The notes: generated by a model not told the origin, from the sequence alone. A DNA stretch of 34,430 nucleotides from an uncultured Prevotellaceae bacterium (GCA_947168395.1 CAMVLT010000040.1:1-34430), one strand, 5' to 3'; numbered from the stretch's first letter, positions 15,961-24,590 are shown. Translations and numbers: made by a program.

Positions 15961-17697
15961 ATGAAGAATCTGCGACCATTTCGTTTAGCGTTTGTCATTT
16001 CCATTTTAGCAGTTTGCCACGCCGTGGCGCAGACGGCTTGTGGACCGGTGCCCAATGAAAACCAGCTGCGCTGGCAGCAGATGGAGATGTATGCCTTTAT
16101 CCACTACTCGCTGAACACTTATACCGACCAGGAGTGGGGCTTCGGCAACGAAGACCCGCAGTTGTTCAACCCCTCCGACCTCGACTGCCGACAGTGGGCG
16201 CGAGTGTGTAAGCAGGCGGGTATGCGTGGCATCATCTTTACGGCCAAGCACCATTGTGGTTTCTGTATGTGGCCCAGTGCCTATACGGACTACTCGGTGA
16301 AGAACTCGCCGTGGAAGCAGGGCAGGGGAGACGTGGTGCGCGAACTGGCCGATGCCTGCCGGGAAGAGGGTCTGAAGTTTGCCGTTTATCTCTCACCGTG
16401 GGATCGCAATCATCCCGAGTATGGACGGTCTGCCTACGTGGAGTATTTCCGCAACCAATTGCGTGAATTGTTGACCAACTATGGTGACATCTTCGAGGTG
16501 TGGTTCGACGGTGCCAATGGTGGTGACGGTTGGTATGGTGGTGCCAACGAGACGCGCAAGATTGACCGCACCACCTACTATGAGTGGCCAGAGACCTACC
16601 GCATGATTCGTGAGCTACAGCCGAAATGCTTGATATGGAACGACGGCAGCGACCGCGGCGACCTGCGCTGGGTAGGAACCGAGGCTGGCAATGTGGGTGA
16701 GACCAACTGGAGCCTGCTTAACCACAACGGCGAGGTGACATGGCCGATGCTGCACTACGGACTGGAGAACGGTGACTCGTGGGTTCCTGGTGAGACGAAC
16801 ACCAGCATCCGTCCGGGCTGGTTCTATCACGCTACGGAGGACGAACACGTAAAGAGCCTCTCGAAGCTGATGGACACCTATTATAAATCGGTAGGTCGCA
16901 ACTCGACGCTGCTGCTCAATTTCCCCATCGCTCCCAACGGCCGCATCCATCCTACAGACAGTCTGCGGGGCATCGCGTTCAACAGGATGATTCAGGAAGT
17001 ATTCAAAACAGACCTTGCTAAAAAAGCGAAGAAAAAGACGCAGGGCCGAGAGACCATCATCACCTTCGGGCTGCCAACAGTTTGCAATCGTTTCGTTGCT
17101 GAGGAGGACATCCGCTATGGACAGCGTGTGAAAAAGTTTGCACTCGAAGCGGAGGTAGACGGCAAGTGGGTGCCTTTGAGAGATATGCTTGTGGAGGGCT
17201 CAGACGGCTTGACCACCATCGGCCATCGCCGCATAATTTGTTTCCCTACCATTAAAGCCACTAAGATCCGCTTTACCATTACTGACAGTAAGGCTGCGCC
17301 GATTATCAAGAAGCTCGGCGTGTACCTTGCCCCAGAACTGACGGCTGACATACCAGACAGCGGCGAGAAGAAGTCGTCGTCGCTCCATTATTTCTTCAGC
17401 AGTCCCAAGCAGATGATGATTGACTGGGACACAGAGCAGACCATCACTTCGTTCCGCTATCTGCCTCCTCAGAATTCCAAGGAGGGTATCGTCACTCATT
17501 GTACGCTCTGGGCATCCACCGACTGGTCGAGCTGGACGAAGCTGGCCTCAGGCGAGTTCTCGAACATCGTCAACAACCCCATCTGGCAGACCGTCAATTT
17601 CACCCCCGTCAAGGCAAAGATCCTCCGATTAGATGCAGACCGCTTAGCAGATGGAGAAAGATTGGCTTTCAGCGATTTTGAGGTAGTAACAAAGTAA
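15961..17697 (+). CDS. Alpha-L-fucosidase, GH29
   Basis: 578 residues from the ATG at 15961; signal peptide 1-23 (MKNLRPFRLAFVISILAVCH, then AVA). The family blocks are YAFIHYSLNTYTDQEWGFG (44-62), IIFTAKHHCGFCMWPSAYTD (91-110), and EVWFDGANGG with nucleophile D183. E278 (WVPGETN) is a possible acid/base region residue but GH29 acid/bases vary. A C-terminal domain of about 200 residues (RYGQRVKKFALEAEVDGKW onward) looks like a galactose-binding beta-sandwich. It lacks the GKK tail, ending FSDFEVVTK. It removes terminal alpha-L-fucose from glycans; with the GH5 upstream, fucosylated xyloglucan is one plausible substrate (inference). Same operon as GH5. Confidence 0.92.
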   Translation: MKNLRPFRLAFVISILAVCHAVAQTACGPVPNENQLRWQQMEMYAFIHYSLNTYTDQEWGFGNEDPQLFNPSDLDCRQWARVCKQAGMRGIIFTAKHHCGFCMWPSAYTDYSVKNSPWKQGRGDVVRELADACREEGLKFAVYLSPWDRNHPEYGRSAYVEYFRNQLRELLTNYGDIFEVWFDGANGGDGWYGGANETRKIDRTTYYEWPETYRMIRELQPKCLIWNDGSDRGDLRWVGTEAGNVGETNWSLLNHNGEVTWPMLHYGLENGDSWVPGETNTSIRPGWFYHATEDEHVKSLSKLMDTYYKSVGRNSTLLLNFPIAPNGRIHPTDSLRGIAFNRMIQEVFKTDLAKKAKKKTQGRETIITFGLPTVCNRFVAEEDIRYGQRVKKFALEAEVDGKWVPLRDMLVEGSDGLTTIGHRRIICFPTIKATKIRFTITDSKAAPIIKKLGVYLAPELTADIPDSGEKKSSSLHYFFSSPKQMMIDWDTEQTITSFRYLPPQNSKEGIVTHCTLWASTDWSSWTKLASGEFSNIVNNPIWQTVNFTPVKAKILRLDADRLADGERLAFSDFEVVTK

Positions 17698-17715
17698 ATT
17701 TTTTCCCTCATTCTC

Positions 17716-17746
17716 TTGCTAATTCAGCGGAAAGTTTGTAACTTTG
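17716..17746 (+). promoter_or_regulatory. Promoter of the DUF4251-like lipoprotein/PPTase operon
   Basis: TTG at 17716-17718, a 20-bp spacer and TAACTTTG at 17739-17746. The start codon at 17767 is 20 bases downstream. No terminator hairpin is visible between the GH29 stop and this promoter. Confidence 0.7.
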
Positions 17747-17766
17747 CCCTCGTATAAAGACGAAAG

Positions 17767-18273
17767 ATGAAACAGACGATGAAGTTGGCACGAGGGATTG
17801 TTGTGGCGGTGCTGCTGTCGGTGTTGGCAGCCTGTGCCACGAAGCAGGAGCGTGCTGAGCGGTTGGCTCAGACGCGGATGGGCATTATGGAGGCTTTGGC
17901 CAAGAGGCAGTTGCGCATTGAGGTGCGCTCGATGAACACCATGCGCTATGGGTCGAGGATAGTGACTTCCGACTTCTTCTTGGAGTTGCGCGGCGACACG
18001 TTGCGCAGCTATCTGCCCTACTTGGGAGTGGCGCATCAGGCACCGATGGCCTCGCCGTCAGAGGGACTGAACTTCGAGACGGTGATGAAGTCGTACCACC
18101 AGAGCAACCCCAAGCCCGACTTCGCACGGTTGGAGATTGAGGCCAAGACGAAGGAGGACTTCTTCGTCTATCATATCGAAGTTTACTACACGGGTAAGGC
18201 CTTCATCAGCGTGCAATCGCAGCACCGCGACCCCATCAGTTTCGACGGCGAAGTAATAGAGAAGGAACGATGA
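17767..18273 (+). CDS. DUF4251-like lipoprotein
   Basis: 168 residues. The signal peptide ends in lipobox LAAC with Cys23. The body matches the DUF4251 pattern of small Bacteroidetes lipoproteins: SDFFLELRGDTLRSYLPYLG (positions 68-87), a glycine-rich GLNFETV turn, then paired strands KEDFFVYHIEVYYTGKAFIS and VQSQHRDPISFDGEV. Its role is unknown; it is probably anchored on the periplasmic face of a membrane. Its TGA overlaps the ATG of the next gene (18270-18273), so the pair is translationally coupled. No functional link to a phosphopantetheinyl transferase is evident. Confidence 0.8.
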   Translation: MKQTMKLARGIVVAVLLSVLAACATKQERAERLAQTRMGIMEALAKRQLRIEVRSMNTMRYGSRIVTSDFFLELRGDTLRSYLPYLGVAHQAPMASPSEGLNFETVMKSYHQSNPKPDFARLEIEAKTKEDFFVYHIEVYYTGKAFISVQSQHRDPISFDGEVIEKER

Positions 18274-18860
18274 AGATATATATTGACGACCATATTGACG
18301 GGTTCGACCTGGAGGCTGCGCTGCAGCAGATTAGTGAGCAGCGGCGCGAACAGGCTCTGCGTTTCAAGTTTGAGCGGGGCAGGCGGGAGTGCGTCCTCGC
18401 GTACCTATTATTAAAGAGGGGGCTGCGCGAACTGTATGGCATCACGGAGAACCCGCTCTTTGCGTACGGTGAGCACGGTAAGCCTTCGATTGTGGGCCAT
18501 CCGGAGATACATTTCAACCTGAGCCATTGCCGCGAGGCGGTGGCGTGTGTGGTGAGCGACCACCCTGTGGGCATCGATGTGGAGTCGGTGGTGCGTCACT
18601 ACAAGGAGGGGCTGGTGGGTTACACAATGAACGAGCAGGAGCAGCAGCTCATAGCCTCAGCCCAGCAACCCGACGTGGCTTTTACGCGGTTGTGGACGAT
18701 GAAGGAGGCACGGCTGAAGCTGACGGGCGAGGGCATCACCGACAACGTGAAAGAGGCACTGGCCGACAGCGACCGTTGGCACTTCTCGACCGTGGAGTGC
18801 TTAGAGCGCGGCTTCGTCTACACGGTCTGCCAGTTTAAGGGAAAAGGGGAAAGTGAATAA
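18270..18860 (+). CDS. 4'-phosphopantetheinyl transferase, Sfp type
   Basis: 196 residues. It transfers phosphopantetheine from CoA to a carrier-protein serine. Motifs: GKPSIVGHPEIHFNLSHCRE (70-89; the P1/P1a region), GIDVE with Mg2+ ligands D103 and E105, and FTRLWTMKEARLKLTGEGI (138-156) with W142, K145 and E146. It is shorter than Bacillus Sfp but within the range of Bacteroidetes homologues. The substrate is probably fatty-acid ACP or another carrier; no polyketide or peptide synthase is nearby. The last residues (KGKGESE) are encoded inside a perfect terminator palindrome shared with the convergent gene. Confidence 0.9.
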   Translation: MKIYIDDHIDGFDLEAALQQISEQRREQALRFKFERGRRECVLAYLLLKRGLRELYGITENPLFAYGEHGKPSIVGHPEIHFNLSHCREAVACVVSDHPVGIDVESVVRHYKEGLVGYTMNEQEQQLIASAQQPDVAFTRLWTMKEARLKLTGEGITDNVKEALADSDRWHFSTVECLERGFVYTVCQFKGKGESE

Positions 18861-18884
18861 TTCACTATTCACTTTCCCCTTTTC
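18841..18884. terminator. Bidirectional terminator, perfect 19-bp palindrome overlapping both stop codons
   Basis: GAAAAGGGGAAAGTGAATA (18841-18859), loop ATTCAC, then TATTCACTTTCCCCTTTTC (18866-18884), a perfect 19-bp inverted repeat. T-rich sequence follows in the plus direction (TTTTC), and the mirror exists in the minus direction. The stop codons of both convergent genes (TAA at 18858-18860, TAG read from 18867-18865) fall in it. Confidence 0.75.
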
Positions 18885-21800
18885 GCTCTTCCCTTTTCGG
18901 GAATAGGACTACGCCGATTTGCTTTTTCCCATCCATCATGATTTTGAGTGAACGTTCGAAGCGGACGTGGCGCACGTACGTTGTCTCCTCGATGGCGGGC
19001 ATGCGGTCGAGCACGTCCTGCTGGAAGATGCCGTCGCCCGTGTAGGTATTGATGGTGAAGTAGCCTACGCCGAACGACGTGAGGTTCTGGAAGAAGTGGG
19101 TACCCTGCGAGGGGTCTACGTGGTAGTTCTTCAGTCCGGCTTCGACTATGACACGGGCTGCCGAGATGTGGGGCCACTTCACGGGAATGCCTAACCAGTA
19201 GTCGCTGCTGCCCCAGCGTCCGGGACCTATGAGTACGTAGTTCTTGCCCTCGTCGAGGAACTTCTGGTTGATGCGCTCAATGTGTGAGGCTATCGTGGGG
19301 TTGTTGGCGGCGGTGAAACTCTCGTCGGCCTTGACGTAGACTACGTCGACGACATCTTCCGAGATGCCATGGCCTAAGGAGTTGCTGGAGCGCAGCAGGC
19401 ACTGGGAGTCGGGAATCTGCTGCAAGTCCTCGTCGAGCATCTGCTTGGAGTCGACGATGGGGCGGATTTGCAGCAGGTACAGTTCGCCGGTCTTGTCGTC
19501 GTTCAGGTTACCAGCCAGCTCAATCTCCACTGGGCGGCGCATTTCCTCCGAACCATATTTCTGTGCCATCTGCAGCAGTTCGGGCAACGGGAAGGTGCCC
19601 TGCTGGAGCACCCCGCAGAAGGAGATAATCTTGCGGCCTCCCTCATAGATGCCGTCGCGGATAATCTGGTCCACCGGGTCGTATGTCGAGGCTATATAAT
19701 TCAGCGAGCCGTCGGCATCGGCCTGCTTCACACGGAGTTTCTTGATGTTGAAGCCGTCGTCCACTTTGAAGTCGCCACTGACATACGACATGTCCAAGGC
19801 ATAGAATCGGGTCTGCGTGTCGCGCAATGCCGTCTCCATTTCCGAGGTCTGCAGCACCTGCGTGGGGTGATAGGGCGATACGCGCAGCGTCTGTCCGCCG
19901 TCAACGATGTACTTGCCCAGCCCCAGTGCCAGTGAGGCGATACCCTCCTCGGCCTTCTCGTCGCCGATGGGATAGTAGTTGAGCGAACGCAGCACTCCCG
20001 AGAAGTTCGGGTAGTAGAGGTCGCCGTAACGCTTGCCTACTACCTCCTGCAGGATGACGGCCATCTTCTCCTGGTCGATGACGTTCTGCGTGGCAATCAT
20101 GTAGGCCTTCGAGTCGTGATAATAGACTGAGGCATAGACGGCTTTGATGGCACAGGCCATCATGCGCAGCATCTCGTACTTGTCGTCTAAATAAGGAATC
20201 ATGTACGTGGAATAGATGCCGGCGAAGGGCTGGTAGTGGCTGTCCTCCAACAGCGAGCTGGAGCGTACGGCGATGGGCGACTTCACGGCATCGAAGAACG
20301 TGAAGAAGTCGGCTATCAGCGAGTCGGGCAGCTGCGCACGGAGGAAGTGTTTCAGGATTTCCTCATCCGGGGCGTCGCTGAGGGCTATCGAGTAGAGGTT
20401 GTTCTTCTCCATGAACTCGTCGAAGAAGTCGGTGCAGAGCACGACGGTCTTTGGTATCGACACCTTGGCGCCCTCGAAGTCGTTCAGTTCGGGATGGCGC
20501 TTGATGATGCGGTCGAGGAAGGCCAGGCCGCGCCCTTTGCCACCGAGCGAACCTTCGCCGATGCGGGCAAAGTGGGCGTAGCGGTCGAACTTCAGACGGT
20601 CGAACACAGCCACCACGCCTATATTCTTCATGCGGCGGTACTGCACGATGGCGTCGAAGATAATCTGTCGGTGAGCGTCCACGTCCTGCAGCTTGTGCCA
20701 CGTCACGTGTTTCAGGAATGCCGAGACCGGGAAGATGGCACGCGCCGTCAGCCATCGGCTCATGTTGTTGCGCGAGACGTGGTAGGAGAGCGAGTCGGCG
20801 GGAATCTTGAAGATGTTGTCCTGCAAGTCCTTCAGACTGGTGATGCGTGCTATCTCCTTGTGGGTGGCAGGGTCGCGGAAGACGAAATCGCCAAACCCCA
20901 TGTGTTCCTCCATAAGCTGGCGCAAATCGACGTTCATCTTCGTCGAGTTCTTGTCGATAAAGTGAAAGTGCTCGGCTTCTGCCTTCGCTTTGTTGGCAAT
21001 CTCCGAGCTCTGAAGGATGAGGGGCACGTATTCGTCTCGGCGGCGAATCTCGCGCAGCAGCTTCAGACCTGCTTCGGGGTCACCCTCCTCGACGTGTGCC
21101 AGACGGCCGTTCACACCCTGCATGGGGAAACGTGTGTCGGAGATGACTCCCAGCACGTTGTCGTGATACATCTCATACCAGTGCATGGCTTCCTCGTAAG
21201 TAGTGGCCAGCACCACCTTCGGGCGGCCTCGCTTGCGCTGGGCGGCAGTATGGGGGTTCAGGGCCTCGGTCGAGAAGCGTTTCGACTGAGCCAGGATATA
21301 GTTGTAGAGGTTGGGCAACACCGAGGAGTAAAAGCGGATGTTGTCCTCTACCAGCAGAATCATCTGTACGCCCGCCTCCTTGATGTCGTGCTCGATGTTC
21401 ATCTGGTCCTCTATCAGCTTGATAATCGAGAGAATTAGGTTCGTGTTGCCTAACCAGCAGAACACGTAGTCGAATATCGACATGTCCTCGTTCTCTATGC
21501 GCTTTGTGATACCGTGCGAGAAGGGAGTCAGCACCACAATGGGGATATAGGGGGCTATCATCTTGACATCGTGAGCCACGGCAAAGGCATCGTTGTCGGC
21601 ATTGCCAGGCATACAGATTACCAGGTCGATGTCTGTCGTCTTCAGCACATTGTTCGCTTCCTCCGTCGTCGACACCTGTGTGAACGTCGGTGGATAACGC
21701 ATGCCCAGTTGCGAGTATTCGTCGAACACCTTCTCGTCGATGCGGCCGTCGTCCTCCAGCATGAAGGCGTCGTAGGGGTTGGCCACGATGAGCACGTTGA

Positions 21801-21888
21801 AGATGCGCTTCGTCATCAGGTTGACGAACGACACGTCTTTCAGGTAGAACTTGTTCCACTCCTGTGGTATGTTGTTGGCTTCTTCCAT
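18865..21888 (-). CDS. Receiver-like domains plus PPDK-N/ATP-grasp (PEP/pyruvate-binding) protein
   Basis: 1007 residues, usually annotated in Bacteroidetes as a PEP/pyruvate-binding or PEP synthase-like protein. Domain 1 (about 28-165) is CheY-like but lacks the phospho-Asp (DIDLVICMPGN, 86-96). Domain 2 (about 174-330) is a full receiver: E181/D182 in LLVEDN, D251 in ISDTRFP, K313 in IDKNS. From about 430 a PPDK-N ATP-grasp follows: GEGSLGGKGRGL (445-456), IAVRSSSLLEDS (539-550), and later VEIELAGNLND and LYLLQIRPI. The C-terminus carries IGPGRWGSSDYW and GTHFFQNLTSFGVGYF. I see no phosphohistidine swivel domain (TxGGxxxH) or PEP-binding TIM barrel, so it cannot be a complete PEP synthase. 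Last gene of the metF operon, seven bases after gldH. Confidence 0.8.
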   Translation of the reverse strand: MEEANNIPQEWNKFYLKDVSFVNLMTKRIFNVLIVANPYDAFMLEDDGRIDEKVFDEYSQLGMRYPPTFTQVSTTEEANNVLKTTDIDLVICMPGNADNDAFAVAHDVKMIAPYIPIVVLTPFSHGITKRIENEDMSIFDYVFCWLGNTNLILSIIKLIEDQMNIEHDIKEAGVQMILLVEDNIRFYSSVLPNLYNYILAQSKRFSTEALNPHTAAQRKRGRPKVVLATTYEEAMHWYEMYHDNVLGVISDTRFPMQGVNGRLAHVEEGDPEAGLKLLREIRRRDEYVPLILQSSEIANKAKAEAEHFHFIDKNSTKMNVDLRQLMEEHMGFGDFVFRDPATHKEIARITSLKDLQDNIFKIPADSLSYHVSRNNMSRWLTARAIFPVSAFLKHVTWHKLQDVDAHRQIIFDAIVQYRRMKNIGVVAVFDRLKFDRYAHFARIGEGSLGGKGRGLAFLDRIIKRHPELNDFEGAKVSIPKTVVLCTDFFDEFMEKNNLYSIALSDAPDEEILKHFLRAQLPDSLIADFFTFFDAVKSPIAVRSSSLLEDSHYQPFAGIYSTYMIPYLDDKYEMLRMMACAIKAVYASVYYHDSKAYMIATQNVIDQEKMAVILQEVVGKRYGDLYYPNFSGVLRSLNYYPIGDEKAEEGIASLALGLGKYIVDGGQTLRVSPYHPTQVLQTSEMETALRDTQTRFYALDMSYVSGDFKVDDGFNIKKLRVKQADADGSLNYIASTYDPVDQIIRDGIYEGGRKIISFCGVLQQGTFPLPELLQMAQKYGSEEMRRPVEIELAGNLNDDKTGELYLLQIRPIVDSKQMLDEDLQQIPDSQCLLRSSNSLGHGISEDVVDVVYVKADESFTAANNPTIASHIERINQKFLDEGKNYVLIGPGRWGSSDYWLGIPVKWPHISAARVIVEAGLKNYHVDPSQGTHFFQNLTSFGVGYFTINTYTGDGIFQQDVLDRMPAIEETTYVRHVRFERSLKIMMDGKKQIGVVLFPKREERKGESE

Positions 21889-21895
21889 ATCGGTT

Positions 21896-22363
21896 TTAGT
21901 AGGTTGTCAGGCGGACACCGACGTCGGCTATGCCGGGCAGTACCTCGCGTTTCATGTTGTGAAGGATGCAGATGCTGAGCGAGTCGCCCTCGTTGATGCT
22001 GATGTCGGCCAGGTGGAAGCGGTACTGGTACAGGTTGATGCCGTCTCCGTGGACGTTGCCTCTGGCGTCGATGAGGTCGCATTGCAGGGTGTCGCGGCGG
22101 TGGATGTGTGAGGGGAAGGAGGTCTGGTCGACCACTAAGTTGAGGCCACGGAAGGGGTAGGCGTCGGTGATGCGCAGTTCAATCTCGCGCCTCACCACGG
22201 CTCTCTGCTCGGCAGCATGGACTGAGAATCGCAGCGTGTCGTCCTTCTCCCATCCCGCTAAGGATGTGTGCTCATAGTGATGGTAGATGACTTTACGGTT
22301 GCAGCTGACAAGTATCAGTGCAACCGTAACTGCTGTAAACAGCCATTTAGTCTTGATGCTCAT
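21896..22363 (-). CDS. gldH: GldH-like lipoprotein (gliding motility/T9SS-associated)
   Basis: 155 residues from the ATG at 22363 (MSIKTKWLFTAVTVALILVS, Cys21 as lipidation site). The longer frame to 22480 runs in antiphase to ricT and lacks a signal peptide. The body (YHHYEHTSLAGWEKDDTLRF, later LNLVVDQTSFPS and the ending EVLPGIADVGVRL) fits GldH, a lipoprotein needed for gliding and linked to GldK/GldL-type secretion in Flavobacterium. In non-motile Bacteroidales its role is less clear. Its start lies 17 bases inside ricT, and the gldH-ricT-holB order is common in Bacteroidales, supporting the call. Confidence 0.8.
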   Translation of the reverse strand: MSIKTKWLFTAVTVALILVSCNRKVIYHHYEHTSLAGWEKDDTLRFSVHAAEQRAVVRREIELRITDAYPFRGLNLVVDQTSFPSHIHRRDTLQCDLIDARGNVHGDGINLYQYRFHLADISINEGDSLSICILHNMKREVLPGIADVGVRLTTY

Positions 22364-23465
22364 CCTTCTTGGGCTGTGGCTTTTTCTTCTTTTTCTTCTT
22401 CTTGGCTTTGTCGAAGCGGTTGATGTCGCCGCCGGCCAGGTCGACGTGTACTTTCTGTGGCTTGGCCTTGCCGCTCTCATGCAGCGACTCGGGCTTCTCG
22501 CCGTGGCGGTTCATGTCGATAATCTGCTTGGCACGTTCGGCGCTGATGGTCTCCACGTTCGCAGCCAAGTTCTTGTCGGTAGAGTAGGTGACCAGTCCTG
22601 CCAGGATGTCGCTCTTGAAGAGGTAGTAGTCGGCATCCTGCGTCTGCAGCACAACCTCGCGGCCGGGCAGCCTGCGGCCTGCCTCGATATAGTCGTCCAC
22701 CTCGTAGTTCAGGCAGCACTTCAGCTTGGCACACATGCCGGCCAGCTTCTGCGGGTTCAGCGAGATGTCCTGGAAACGGGCGGCGTTGGTTGAGACGCTG
22801 ACGAAGTTCTTCATCCACGTGGCACAGCACAGCTCACGGCCGCAGGGACCTGTGCCGCCGATGCGTCCTGCCTCCTGCCGCGCACCAATCTGCTTCATCT
22901 CGATGCGCACGTGGAAGGCGGCTGCCAGGTCCTTGATAAGCTGGCGGAAGTCCACGCGCTCGTCGGCAATGTAGTAGAAGATGGCCTTCTGGCCGTCGCC
23001 CTGATACTCCACGTCGCCTATTTTCATGTCGAGCCCCAAGCCCTTGGCTATCTGGCGGCTCTCAATCATAGTCTCGTGCTCGCGGGCCTTGGCCTCGCGG
23101 AACTTGTCCATGTCCACCTGGCGGGCCAGCCGGTAGACGCGCTTGATGTCGTCGGCCGACTTCAGGTTGGCCTTCTTCATCTGAATGTTGGCCAGTCGTC
23201 CTGTCAGCGTGACGACGCCGATGTCGTGGCCGGGTGAGGCTTCAACAGCAACGATGTCGCCCTTCTTCAGGGGCAGGTTGTTCACATTGTGATAATAGCC
23301 TTTGCGGGTGTGCTTGAACTGCACTTCCACAAGGTCAGTGGTCTGCTGGTTGCCGGGTACGTCGGCCAGCCAGTCGTAGGTGTTGAGCTGGCGGTCTTGC
23401 CGGCCTACAGCCTGGTGGCAGAGTCCCCGGTCGCAGCCGGTACGTATTTCGTATTCTTTTTCCAT
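22347..23465 (-). CDS. ricT: PSP1 domain protein, RicT (YaaT) family
   Basis: 372 residues. The PSP1 C-terminal domain spans about 115-275: YIADERVDFRQLIKDLA (165-181), then two cysteine clusters, GPCGRELCC (C208, C213, C214) and CAKLKCCLNYE (C245, C250, C251). In Bacillus the Ric complex binds Fe-S clusters and helps RNase Y-dependent RNA processing; the role in Bacteroidetes, which lack that exact system, is not settled. The N-terminus also has Cys11 and Cys16. The C-terminus is strongly basic with a nine-lysine run near residue 355-363, a possible nucleic-acid contact. It sits 24 bases after holB and overlaps gldH by 17 bases. Confidence 0.85.
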   Translation of the reverse strand: MEKEYEIRTGCDRGLCHQAVGRQDRQLNTYDWLADVPGNQQTTDLVEVQFKHTRKGYYHNVNNLPLKKGDIVAVEASPGHDIGVVTLTGRLANIQMKKANLKSADDIKRVYRLARQVDMDKFREAKAREHETMIESRQIAKGLGLDMKIGDVEYQGDGQKAIFYYIADERVDFRQLIKDLAAAFHVRIEMKQIGARQEAGRIGGTGPCGRELCCATWMKNFVSVSTNAARFQDISLNPQKLAGMCAKLKCCLNYEVDDYIEAGRRLPGREVVLQTQDADYYLFKSDILAGLVTYSTDKNLAANVETISAERAKQIIDMNRHGEKPESLHESGKAKPQKVHVDLAGGDINRFDKAKKKKKKKKPQPKKDEHQD

Positions 23466-23489
23466 ATTGTTCGTTGTGTCGTTATGTCG

Positions 23490-24590
23490 TTATTTTTGTA
23501 AGAGCAGCACGATAGTTTGCAGCGTGAAGTCGAAGAACACAATCTTGGCGTTGGCGTTCTGCCCGATGTCGCGTATGGCTCGGTTGGCCAGGTCGTAGAG
23601 GGCCAGGATGTTGGCCTCGTTCACGAAACGGGCAAAGTTGCGGGCGAAGTCCTCCTCCTGCTGGGTCATGTAGACGATGTCCTGCTGCTGGAAGTTATAC
23701 ATAAAACATTCGCGGGTCATCCGCAGGAAATAGCTCAGGAAGCGCTTTTGCTTCTCACGGCCGAAGGTGGCCAGCACCTCGCTCCACTTGCGCAGGTCGC
23801 GGATTTTGCGCTGGTAGGCCAGTCGCATCAGCGAGATGTAGAGGTCGAGGAACTGTTCATTCTCGGTGCCCACCTGCAGCTCCTCCAAGGCTTTCAGCCA
23901 CGAGCCATTGGCCAGTCGGCTGATGCGGCGGGCGGCTTCTGCGCTGATGCCCCGCCGCTCGATGAGTGCCTGGCAGATGGTCTCGGCGGGTATCTGCTTG
24001 ACGTCGATGCGCTGCACACGGCTGCGGATGGTCTCCAACAGCCGGTCGGGCTCTTCGCAGGTCATGATGAACACCGTCTGCTGGGGCGGCTCCTCAATGA
24101 GCTTCAGCAGTTTGTTGGCGCACTCTATGTTCATGCGCTCAGGCAGCCAGATGACACTTACCTTGTAACCGCCCTGACTCGACTTGAGCGACAGCTTGCG
24201 CACCAGGGCATCGCTCTCGCCGGCGGTAATGATGGCCTGTTGGTTCTCACCGCCCATTGCCGTCATCCACTCGTCCATGGTGAAGTAAGGCCCTTGCATG
24301 ATAAGCTCGTGCCACTCCTTGGCAAAGTCGTCGCTCACCGGCTTGTGGTCGCTGCTCATCGACGGCAGCTTGATGGTGGGGTAGGTGAAGTGCAGGTCGG
24401 GATGCTCCAGCCGCCTGACCATCGCGTTGTCCTCGCCTAACAGGTAGCTTGCAAAGGCTATGGCAAGTGCTTTCTTGCCCACGCCCTGCGGACCGCAGAG
24501 CATGATGGCATGGGGCAGACGGCCTTCACGGGTCATCTGCAGCAGGCGGTCGCGCACTTCTTCCTGGCCTATCACTTCGTCAAATTTCAT
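23490..24590 (-). CDS. holB: DNA polymerase III delta-prime subunit
   Basis: 366 residues from the ATG at 24590 (MKFDEVIGQEEVRDRLLQM), chosen because it starts the clamp-loader domain and overlaps the metF stop as ATGA. AAA+ motifs: Walker A GPQGVGKK (33-40), ANKLLKLIEEPP (158-169), FIMTCEEPDRLLETIRSRVQ (174-193) with the SRx arginine-finger position. The four-cysteine zinc module of E. coli delta-prime is absent, as in other members of this phylum's short form. It is part of the clamp loader that places the sliding clamp on primed DNA. The C-terminal helical collar domain runs to FDFTLQTIVLLLQK. Confidence 0.88.
   Translation of the reverse strand: MKFDEVIGQEEVRDRLLQMTREGRLPHAIMLCGPQGVGKKALAIAFASYLLGEDNAMVRRLEHPDLHFTYPTIKLPSMSSDHKPVSDDFAKEWHELIMQGPYFTMDEWMTAMGGENQQAIITAGESDALVRKLSLKSSQGGYKVSVIWLPERMNIECANKLLKLIEEPPQQTVFIMTCEEPDRLLETIRSRVQRIDVKQIPAETICQALIERRGISAEAARRISRLANGSWLKALEELQVGTENEQFLDLYISLMRLAYQRKIRDLRKWSEVLATFGREKQKRFLSYFLRMTRECFMYNFQQQDIVYMTQQEEDFARNFARFVNEANILALYDLANRAIRDIGQNANAKIVFFDFTLQTIVLLLQK

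Noticed and set aside
4423..17697. Complete Sus-type polysaccharide utilisation locus
   Set aside because: No SusC-like TonB receptor or SusD-like lipoprotein was found; only sensor, enzymes and binding-like proteins.
20236..21438. Plus-strand open frame of 400 codons opposite the receiver/PPDK-N gene
   Set aside because: Antisense to a clearly conserved protein; no recognisable domain or promoter.
18865..21888. Phosphoenolpyruvate synthase (ppsA)
   Set aside because: Only the ATP-grasp part is present; the catalytic histidine domain and PEP-binding barrel are missing and receiver domains are added.
23517..24440. Plus-strand open frame of 307 codons opposite holB
   Set aside because: Antisense shadow of holB with no start signals or motifs.
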